Assembly: GCA_946482595.1 (NCBI GenBank)
Contig: CAMLSD010000051.1
Coordinates: 1-37,083 of the forward strand
Source: an uncultured Comamonadaceae bacterium
Lineage (GTDB): Bacteria; Pseudomonadota; Gammaproteobacteria; Burkholderiales; Burkholderiaceae
Direction: 5' to 3'
Length of the DNA stretch: 37,083 bases
Made by a program: the position numbers and the translations under genes
Shown: positions 32,013-37,083 of the stretch, in pieces
Position numbering within the stretch: the stretch's first letter is position 1
Layout of the letters: every line of letters starts with the position of its first letter
Notes under the pieces: model-generated
What the model was told of the DNA's origin: nothing
Seen by the model: the letters and a program-made list of their open reading frames with translations, nothing else
Database searches by the model: none

Positions 32013-32663
32013 ATGATGTTCTCGACCTTCACCACCGCACCGGCCGCCGCCGTGTTTGTCCAGGGGTTCGTGCTCAGCCTCGGCCTCATCGTGGCCATCG
32101 GCGCCCAGAACGCCTTCGTGCTGCGCCAGGGGCTGCGCCGCGAGCATGTGGGCAGCATCGTGCTGTTCTGCGCATTGGCCGATGCCGTGCTGATCGCCGC
32201 CGGTGTGTTCGGCATGGCGCAGGCCCTGGGTGACCGGCCGCGTGTGGCGCAGGTGCTGGCGCTGGCCGGTTCGGCCTTCCTGGCCTGGTACGGGGTGCAG
32301 GCCCTGCGCCGTGCGCTGCACCCGCAGCGGCTGCAGGCTGGCGCGGGCGGAGCACCGCTCGGCCGCGCGGCGGCGGTGGCGCAGGCGGTGGCCTTCACCG
32401 TGCTGAATCCCCATGTGTATCTGGACACTGTGCTGCTGGTGGGCAGCATCGGCGCGCAGCAGTCCGAGGCCATGCGGCCCTGGTTCGTGACCGGGGCCAG
32501 TGCGGCCAGCGCGGGGTGGTTCGTGCTGCTGGGCTACGGCGCCCGCTGGCTGGCGCCCTGGTTCGCTCGCCCCAGGGCGTGGCAGATGCTCGACAGCCTG
32601 ATCGGCCTGACCATGCTCACCCTGGCGATCCTGCTGGTGCGCCATGCGTTCATCCAGGGCTGA
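32013..32663 (+). CDS. LysE/ArgO-family basic amino-acid exporter
   Basis: A 216-residue, six-helix exporter of the LysE/ArgO type. The first-helix motif FVLSLGLIVAIGAQNAFVLR is the family signature. FLAWYGVQALRRAL, VAFTVLNPHVYLDTVLLVGS and the final helix LIGLTMLTLAILLV follow. It should export lysine and/or arginine, induced by the divergent ArgP-like regulator. Start is uncertain: ATG 32013 (or the adjacent 32016) gives normal length, whereas the frame is open to ATG 31962, which would add a hairpin-encoded N-terminus. Confidence 0.92.
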   Translation: MMFSTFTTAPAAAVFVQGFVLSLGLIVAIGAQNAFVLRQGLRREHVGSIVLFCALADAVLIAAGVFGMAQALGDRPRVAQVLALAGSAFLAWYGVQALRRALHPQRLQAGAGGAPLGRAAAVAQAVAFTVLNPHVYLDTVLLVGSIGAQQSEAMRPWFVTGASAASAGWFVLLGYGARWLAPWFARPRAWQMLDSLIGLTMLTLAILLVRHAFIQG

Positions 32664-32669
32664 GCGGCG

Positions 32670-33377
32670 ATGTACATCCCGCCCGCACACCGTCTGACGG
32701 ACCGCGACACCATTGCTGCGCTGGTCGAAGCACACCCGCTGGGGGCATGGGTCTGCCCGACAAGCGAAGGGCTGGTCGCCAACCACGTGCCGTTTGTGCT
32801 GGACCGCCGGTCCGGGCCGTGCGGCCGTCTGGTCGGCCATGTCTCGCGTGCCAATCCGGTGTGGCAGCACCTGGGCACGGCCGGGCCGTCCGTGGTGATG
32901 TTCTGCGGGCCGCAGGCCTACATCACGCCGGGCTGGTATCCCGGCAAGCACCAGGATGGCCGGGTCGTGCCCACCTGGAACTACGCGGTGGTCCATGCCC
33001 ATGGGGTGGCCCGCGCGGTGCATGACCCGCAGTGGTTGCGCGACATGCTCGACCGCCTCACCCACCAGCAGGAACGGTCGCAGCCGCAGCCGTGGTGCAT
33101 CGACGATGCGCCTGCCCCGTACATCGACAGCATGCTCAAGGCGATCGTCGGCATCGAGATCAGGGTCGACCGCTTCGACGCCCGCCTCAAGGCCAGCCAG
33201 GACGAAGCCTGGCCCGACCGGCTTGGCACGGTCAGCGGCCTGATGCAGTGCCCGAACGATGAGGCGCGGCGCATGGCTGCGCTGGTGCAGCGGGCGATCG
33301 ATGACTCGACAACGGTGGCCGCGCACGGGGCTGGTCCGGCGACTGACACGCCTGCGGGCGGAGCGCTCAGGCCTTGA
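32670..33377 (+). CDS. PaiB-like FMN-binding protein
   Basis: A 235-residue protein of the PaiB family (annotated as FMN-binding negative transcriptional regulators; split-barrel fold). MYIPPAHRLTDRDTIAALVE, ANHVPFVLDR, GHVSRANPVWQ, the strongly conserved FCGPQAYITPGWYPGKHQDG plus VVPTWNYAVVHAHG, and LKAIVGIEIRVDRFDARLKA are all present. Bacillus PaiB affects sporulation and protease genes; in proteobacteria its role is not clear and a flavin-linked enzymatic function is possible. It follows the exporter by 6 bp and so may be co-transcribed. Its 3' end overlaps the convergent rtcB by 11 bp. Confidence 0.92.
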   Translation: MYIPPAHRLTDRDTIAALVEAHPLGAWVCPTSEGLVANHVPFVLDRRSGPCGRLVGHVSRANPVWQHLGTAGPSVVMFCGPQAYITPGWYPGKHQDGRVVPTWNYAVVHAHGVARAVHDPQWLRDMLDRLTHQQERSQPQPWCIDDAPAPYIDSMLKAIVGIEIRVDRFDARLKASQDEAWPDRLGTVSGLMQCPNDEARRMAALVQRAIDDSTTVAAHGAGPATDTPAGGALRP

Positions 33378-34761
33378 ATGTGATCCACGGACGCAGGCGC
33401 GCAATGGCACGGATCAGGCCGGCTTCCTCCTGGGCATCGATCACCGGGCCGATGGGTTTGTAGGCCTGCGGTGCTTCCTCGATGCGCCGTTCTTCACTGA
33501 GCGTGACGCATTGCCATTCGGTCGTGCCCTGCACCGGGGCAGCCTGCGAGCGCATGGTCTGCCGTCGTACTGCGCGACCGGCGCCATGGCTGCACGACCA
33601 CAGCCACTGAGCGTTGCCCAGGCCGGTGGCCACGAAGGAGTGGTCGCCCATCGAGCCGGGAATCAATGCGATGTCTCCCTCGCGCGCTGGCGTGGCGCCC
33701 TTGCGGTGGATGTTCAGCCCTCGCTCGTGCAGCACCACGTTGTGGGGGACGTCGACCACAAGACGTGATGAGTCTGCGTCGAACACGTCGTTCAGCGCAC
33801 CACGCACCAGCTCACCAAGCACCACTCGATTGAGCCAGGCGTACCGGGCCGCCACCCCCATTGCCTCAAGGTACTCGTGCGCGAGAGGGCCGGTCAGCGC
33901 ATACAGCTTGCTGCCAGGATGCTTCTTGCCGCGGGGCCATTCGGCGCGAGCGCGGTCCATCCATCGCGCGCCCACGTGGAAACCGAGGTCCCGTGAGCCG
34001 CTGTGGATCATGACCACAACGTCGCCTGGCTTGAGGCCGCATGCGTACGCGGCGTGGCGATCGACGATCTTGTCGACCACCTGCAGTTCGACGAAATGAT
34101 TGCCTGATCCGGGTGTGCCCAGGCACGGGTCCCTGAACACGTCGCGGGAGCCGATGAACGCGTCAGGCGCATGGCGCGAGTGGCCGCCCAGCTCGTCGAG
34201 GCCGATGGAGCGTCCGACCTCGCTCGCCATGCGATCGCGATTCACGCGGGCCCAAAGGCCGTCTGCCTTGACCGAGTCGACAAAGGCCAGCGGCCCCTCG
34301 TCGAAAAGGGCCTTGAACGAGGCGGTGCTGACCGGGACGTCTCGCTCGTTGCAGAGCAGGACCGATGTCAATCGCTCCACCAGCCGTGACTTGTGTGGCG
34401 CGACGGATGCCAGGGAAAGACCCGTGGTGAGCAAGCGCATGCCGCAGTTGATGTCGGTGCCGATCGCCGCCGGGATGACCGCATCGTCCTGCGTGGCCAC
34501 GATCGATCCGACTGGCGCAATGCTGCCGCGGTGAAAATCAGGCGTGGCGCAGGCCGAGCAGACGACGGGATCGCCGGATGGGCTGCGGACAGACGCGAAA
34601 TCGAGCAACTGTCTGACGGCATCCACCTCGAGCGGCAGCGTGGCTGGCAGCAGGATGGATGCGTTGGTCAGATCATTCTGAACGTGATAGATGCCGCCTT
34701 CGTACTCGAGGCGAATGTGCGAGCGCGAAAAGGCTCGTTGAAGTCGGGTGGTATGGGACAC
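33367..34761 (-). CDS. RtcB-family RNA ligase, divergent paralogue
   Basis: A 464-residue RtcB-family protein, distinct from the copy at 35082. The catalytic framework is intact: DINCGM (metal Cys106), GSGNHFVE (N221, H222), MIHSGSRDLGF (His253), VPHNVV (His340) and SCSHGAGRA with the His392 that would be guanylylated. It has an insert-rich C-terminus and an N-terminal extension not found in the other copy. RtcB joins 2',3'-cyclic-phosphate (or 3'-phosphate) and 5'-OH RNA ends using GTP and Mn2+. Start is GTG 34761 with a weak ribosome site. It follows the other rtcB in the same direction after a 320-bp gap, so it is probably separately promoted. Confidence 0.9.
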   Translation of the reverse strand: MSHTTRLQRAFSRSHIRLEYEGGIYHVQNDLTNASILLPATLPLEVDAVRQLLDFASVRSPSGDPVVCSACATPDFHRGSIAPVGSIVATQDDAVIPAAIGTDINCGMRLLTTGLSLASVAPHKSRLVERLTSVLLCNERDVPVSTASFKALFDEGPLAFVDSVKADGLWARVNRDRMASEVGRSIGLDELGGHSRHAPDAFIGSRDVFRDPCLGTPGSGNHFVELQVVDKIVDRHAAYACGLKPGDVVVMIHSGSRDLGFHVGARWMDRARAEWPRGKKHPGSKLYALTGPLAHEYLEAMGVAARYAWLNRVVLGELVRGALNDVFDADSSRLVVDVPHNVVLHERGLNIHRKGATPAREGDIALIPGSMGDHSFVATGLGNAQWLWSCSHGAGRAVRRQTMRSQAAPVQGTTEWQCVTLSEERRIEEAPQAYKPIGPVIDAQEEAGLIRAIARLRPWITFKA

Positions 34762-34884
34762 GATGCTGTGCTTTCGACGGTTCGATCCGTCAGCTCGTCG
34801 CGAGGACGATCACGAAGATGCGCCCCGGAACAACACCGGAGCGAGAGCCTCTTCTTGCAGCAGCAGTCGAGAAAGAGAGGCGCG

Positions 34885-34913
34885 AGTTTACGAGAAGCCA
34901 TTGATGCAGGCAA
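34885..34913 (-). promoter_or_regulatory. Possible sigma-70 promoter of the divergent rtcB paralogue
   Basis: On the minus strand TTGCCT (34913-34908) is followed after 17 bp by TAAACT (34890-34885), each four of six to consensus. It lies about 125 bp before the GTG at 34761. The -35 region includes two copies of TCTTGCCT. The 320-bp gap 34762-35081 otherwise holds the hairpin at 35052-35071, a short palindrome around 34785-34800 and no gene I can support. Confidence 0.4.
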
Positions 34914-35051
34914 GACACCCAGGCAAGAGACCACTGCAAGCGATGGCTGCGCCCCTGCACAGAAGGGCAGGGTGAAGACATGGTTGGTGAATGCCCGCCG
35001 GGGGAGCGGCACGTTCGAGAGTCGCTCCACGGCACCCGGCTGGCTGAGGTG

Positions 35052-35071
35052 GCGGGGCATCGCTGCCCCGC
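35052..35071 (-). terminator. Stable hairpin just after rtcB
   Basis: GCGGGGCA and TGCCCCGC form a perfect 8-bp stem with a four-base GCGA loop on the minus strand, 10 bp after the rtcB stop codon. There is no T-run, so it is more likely an mRNA 3'-end protector or part of a factor-dependent terminator. Confidence 0.5.
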
Positions 35072-35081
35072 TCTGCGCGCA

Positions 35082-36284
35082 TCACCCCTTCACACACAAC
35101 ACCTGCTTGAGCGTGTGCTCCACACTCACCAGGTCGCTCTGGGCCCCCATCACGGCGTCGATGTCCTTGTAGGCGCCGGGAATCTCGTCGAGCACACCCT
35201 CGTCCTTGCGGCATTCGACACCGGCGGTCTGTGCTGCCAGGGCGTCGAGGTCGAACAGTCGCTTGGCCATGCCGCGTGAGTGTCGTCGCCCCGCGCCGTG
35301 AGAACACGAGCAGTAGGCCAGCGGGTTGCCCTTGCCCCGCACGATGTACGAGCGTGCGCCCATCGAGCCGGGGATGATGCCGAGCTGCCCTTCGCGCGCG
35401 CTGACAGCGCCCTTGCGGGTGATCCACACCTTCGAGCCGAAGTGCTCTTCGACGGTGGCGTAGTTGTGGTGGCAGTTGATCGCCTCCTTCGTGGAGCCGA
35501 TCTCTCGCCCGAGGGTCTCGCGCAACGCACGCAGGGTGCGAAACAGCATCAGGTCGCGGTTGAGTGCGGCATAGTCCTGGGCCCACTGCAGGGCTTCGAC
35601 ATACTGGTGGAACTCGGTCGTGCCTTCGTTGAGCCAGGCCAGGTCGCGGTCGGGCAGACCCACACCGGCGCGCACGCAAGCCTCGCGGGCCATGTCGATC
35701 GCCGCTTCGCCGATGGTCTTGCCGATGTTGCGCGAGCCCGAATGCAGCATCACCCACACCGCGCCGACCTCGTCGAGACACAGCTCGATGAAGTGGTTGC
35801 CGCCGCCCAGCGTGCCGATCTGCTTCCAGATCTTGCGGGCATCGAGCGACCCGAGCACCTTCAGGATCGACAGCTTTTCGAAGCGTACGTACAGCGCATC
35901 CATGCGTTGCTTGAGCACCCGGCCGTGCGCGGCCTCATGCGTGGGGTTCACTTCCTTGTCGTGCATCGCAAAACCCACCGGCACGAGGGCCTCGATGGCC
36001 GCGCGCGCAGCGGCCAGGCTGTCGGGCAGGTCCTCGGCACGCAGGTCGGTGCGCACCGCACACATGCCGCAGCCGATGTCCACGCCCACGGCGGCCGGGA
36101 TGATGGCCCCTCGTGTGGGGATCACCGAGCCGACGGTCGCGCCCTTGCCCAGGTGCACGTCGGGCATGATGGCCACGTGGCCCGCCACGATGGGCAGGCC
36201 GGCGATGTTGCGGATCTGGTTGAGCGCCTGGTGGTCGACCTCGACGCCTTCGGTCCATCCCTGGACGTTTTTCATCAGTAGCAT
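35082..36284 (-). CDS. rtcB: RtcB RNA-splicing/repair ligase
   Basis: A 400-residue canonical RtcB. It has GVDIGCGM (Cys72), GTLGGGNHFIEL (H164), LHSGSRNIG (His181), INCHHNYATVEEHFG (His pair about 272-273), IIPGSMGARSYIVRG and CSCSHGAGRRHSR with the guanylylated His329. It seals RNA 3'-P/2',3'-cyclic-phosphate ends to 5'-OH ends, for example after tRNA anticodon cleavage. ATG 36284 is preceded by AGGAGA at 36296-36291. Its leader holds the tRNA-His-like structure and a sigma-54 promoter. In E. coli rtcB is expressed from sigma-54 under RtcR; no rtcR or rtcA gene is in this window. Confidence 0.96.
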   Translation of the reverse strand: MLLMKNVQGWTEGVEVDHQALNQIRNIAGLPIVAGHVAIMPDVHLGKGATVGSVIPTRGAIIPAAVGVDIGCGMCAVRTDLRAEDLPDSLAAARAAIEALVPVGFAMHDKEVNPTHEAAHGRVLKQRMDALYVRFEKLSILKVLGSLDARKIWKQIGTLGGGNHFIELCLDEVGAVWVMLHSGSRNIGKTIGEAAIDMAREACVRAGVGLPDRDLAWLNEGTTEFHQYVEALQWAQDYAALNRDLMLFRTLRALRETLGREIGSTKEAINCHHNYATVEEHFGSKVWITRKGAVSAREGQLGIIPGSMGARSYIVRGKGNPLAYCSCSHGAGRRHSRGMAKRLFDLDALAAQTAGVECRKDEGVLDEIPGAYKDIDAVMGAQSDLVSVEHTLKQVLCVKG

Positions 36285-36326
36285 GGCAGTTCTCCTGCGG
36301 GTTGTACTCAGGAAAGTGCGCTCAGG

Positions 36327-36397
36327 GGTGACCGGTCGGAGTCGAACCGACACCAGCGGGACCACAACCCACGGCTCTGCCATTGAGCTACGGCCAC
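36327..36397 (-). tRNA. tRNA-His(GUG)-like cloverleaf in the rtcB leader
   Basis: The minus strand folds into a full cloverleaf. Acceptor is GTGGCCG with CGGTCAC (one G-T pair). D arm is GCTC-AATGGCA-GAGC, anticodon arm GTGGG-TTGTGGT-CCCGC with anticodon GTG (His), variable loop TGGT, and T arm GTCGG-TTCGACT-CCGAC. The discriminator is C, as in tRNA-His. Two things are unlike a normal tRNA-His gene: base -1 is T and not the identity G, and the 3' end continues CCT with no encoded CCA. Flanking sequences (36399-36414 and 36311-36326) are complementary at 15 of 16 positions, so a longer transcript would have a roughly 24-bp acceptor stem. It ends 43 bp before the rtcB start codon. It is either a degenerate tRNA gene or a tRNA-mimic regulatory RNA. 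Confidence 0.75.
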
Positions 36398-36404
36398 ACC
36401 TGAG

Positions 36405-36420
36405 AGCACTTTCCGCGCCA
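36405..36420 (-). promoter_or_regulatory. Sigma-54 (-24/-12) promoter of rtcB
   Basis: TGGCGCGGAAAGTGCT on the minus strand matches the sigma-54 consensus TGGCACG-N4-TTGCW except for two positions. The invariant GG and GC are spaced by exactly 10 bases. Transcription would start about 12 bases after the GC, near 36394-36397, which coincides with the first acceptor base of the tRNA-like structure. RtcB operons in enterobacteria are sigma-54 dependent through the CARF-domain activator RtcR, which supports the call. Confidence 0.8.
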
Positions 36421-36459
36421 GGCGAGGCCTGGGCAGAGGGTTCCGGTGACGGGTTCCGG
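36418..36459 (-). promoter_or_regulatory. Direct repeats and dyad upstream of the sigma-54 promoter
   Basis: GGGTTCCGG occurs at 36438-36446 and again at 36451-36459 (13-base period). CCAGGC-GAG-GCCTGG at 36418-36432 is a perfect dyad that includes the -24 element. These could be activator or integration-host-factor-type sites, although typical sigma-54 enhancer sites lie further upstream. Confidence 0.4.
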
Positions 36460-36559
36460 CGCCGCCCAATCGTTGCGGCCGATTTCCACCCTCGAAGCGT
36501 GAGCTCGACGAGGGTTCCTTGTCTTTGTGCCCGGGCCGGCCCGGCAGGCGCGGCAGGGG

Positions 36560-36724
36560 CTCTCATTGCGGTTGTGCTCCGGCGCGAGTGCCCCGGCCGA
36601 TGGCCTGGGCCCAGCGCGGTCTCGCTGCACGAAGCGGGGATCCCCGCCGCGCACATTCGGGCCGCCCCTGCGCTTTCAGGGGCACATGCTCGGCCTTGGT
36701 GCCGAAGCACAACCGCAATGAGAG
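36560..36724. repeat. Large foldback element with 19-bp perfect ends
   Basis: CTCTCATTGCGGTTGTGCT at 36560-36578 is the exact complement of 36706-36724. The arms continue imperfectly inward to a central CGGGGATCCCCG palindrome at 36635-36646. It fills most of the gene-free stretch 36421-36780. Also in that stretch is a hairpin CCCTCG...CGAGGG at about 36489-36513. No open frame within it looks real: reading either arm outwards gives the same LSLRLC peptide because of the symmetry. Confidence 0.7.
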
Positions 36725-36773
36725 GAATGGACGTCCCGCCTGGCGTGTGGCCTGGTCAGCGACGACCCACGGG

Positions 36774-36811
36774 AGAAACAAAAAGGCCCGGAACCTTGGG
36801 GAACCGGGCCT
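36774..36811 (-). terminator. Rho-independent terminator of the small gene at 36842
   Basis: On the minus strand AGGCCCGG and CCGGGCCT form an 8-bp GC-rich stem with a 12-base loop, followed by TTTTTGTTTCT. It is oriented to end transcription of the gene at 36842-37021, whose stop codon lies 31 bp upstream. Confidence 0.88.
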
Positions 36812-36841
36812 CGATGGGAATCGAGAGGAGGCGGCGCGGAC

Positions 36842-37021
36842 CTATGCGCCTGCCTCGCCCGGATGGGTGTCATCCATGCGCGTCACGGAATGCTCGAACG
36901 CGACCGCACCGACCACACCCGCCGTGCCCTGATGCACACCTGCACCCGCTGCCGGATGCACGTTCACGCCGCAGCCCTGATGGGGCGTCGAGCGGTCGGT
37001 GATGCGGCGATGGGCTTTCAC
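36842..37021 (-). CDS. Small protein of unknown function
   Basis: A 59-residue frame starting GTG 37021, with AAGGA six bases before it, and ending at 36842 in front of a strong terminator. The ribosome site and terminator make this a credible gene. The frame is open upstream to the window edge, so an earlier start is possible. The sequence is Gly/Ala/His-rich: TPHQGCGVNVHPAAGAGVHQ, then VGAVAFEHSVTRMDD. Four histidines and one cysteine could bind metal. I do not recognise the family. Confidence 0.6.
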   Translation of the reverse strand: MKAHRRITDRSTPHQGCGVNVHPAAGAGVHQGTAGVVGAVAFEHSVTRMDDTHPGEAGA

Positions 37022-37083
37022 GATGAATCCTTGGGGGCAGAGACTTCGTTGCGGGTGTGCGGTGGTGTTCACCGCAGCAAGTG

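Noticed and set aside
34783..34800. Possible second tRNA T-arm (GACGG-TTCGAT-CCGTC) before the other rtcB paralogue
   Set aside because: The loop has six bases and not seven, and no D, anticodon or acceptor arms can be built around it; it is a short palindrome.
36285..36710. N-terminal extension of rtcB to 36710
   Set aside because: It would translate through the tRNA-like structure and the foldback; canonical RtcB begins at 36284 with a good ribosome site.
36519..36932. Plus-strand frames of 64-137 codons across the foldback
   Set aside because: They mirror each other because of the inverted repeat and cross a strong terminator; no ribosome site or family similarity.
1..37083. CRISPR arrays, rRNA, integrases, transposases
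   Set aside because: I looked for evenly spaced repeats and for the usual protein motifs on both strands and found none.

Overview
The window is high-GC, densely coded DNA with the features of a Burkholderiales betaproteobacterium. It has a Bug-type (TctC) solute receptor beside its own LysR regulator, several LysR/GntR/TetR/MocR regulators next to small catabolic operons, TRAP and Etf-linked acyl-CoA catabolism, and short GC-rich intergenic hairpins of a kind common in that order. Nothing marks it as plasmid or phage. There is no transposase, integrase, rRNA or CRISPR array. Genus is an inference I cannot narrow by eye.

Left part (1-14842) is a patchwork of small regulator/enzyme units with recent duplications. 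A frameshifted glmS scrap lies at 39-145. A Crp/Fnr gene occurs twice (523-1158 and 7958-8557) with 443 identical bases, but the first copy has lost its DNA-binding helix-turn-helix and carries a foreign tail. A RidA-family gene also occurs twice (7399-7800 and 10422-10823, about 90% identical). Between these lie a DJ-1/PfpI protein divergent from a MocR regulator, and a LysR-controlled Bug/RraA-aldolase/2-hydroxyacid dehydrogenase operon. Further on are a small membrane protein, a DUF1801 protein, an exported dienelactone-hydrolase-like enzyme, a TetR/saccharopine-dehydrogenase-like pair sharing two textbook palindromic operators, and a LysR gene divergent from an unknown exported protein.

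The centre (14876-29305) is one large catabolic locus. A GntR/FCD repressor is divergent from 14 tightly packed + strand genes: AtzG-like small protein, amidase, family III CoA-transferase, crotonase, PuuE/imidase-like deacetylase, MmgE/PrpD, three TRAP transporter genes, FAS1/itaconyl-CoA-hydratase-like MaoC protein, acyl-CoA dehydrogenase, CitE-like CoA lyase, EtfB and EtfA. Read as a pathway, this suggests uptake of a cyclic imide (or half-amide), ring opening, deamidation to a branched C5-type dicarboxylate, CoA activation, dehydrogenation, hydration, and cleavage to central metabolites. The substrate is inferred, not shown.

The right part (29326-37083) holds a LysE-type exporter divergent from a GlxA-like AraC regulator, an ArgP-like regulator divergent from an ArgO/LysE exporter, a PaiB-like protein, and then two RtcB RNA-ligase paralogues on the minus strand. 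The upstream rtcB (35082-36284) has a very good sigma-54 promoter at 36405-36420. Its leader appears to begin with a complete tRNA-His(GUG)-like cloverleaf (36327-36397), flanked by arms that extend the acceptor stem. This is the most unusual structure in the window. The window ends with a large foldback repeat, a strong minus-strand terminator and a small unknown gene.
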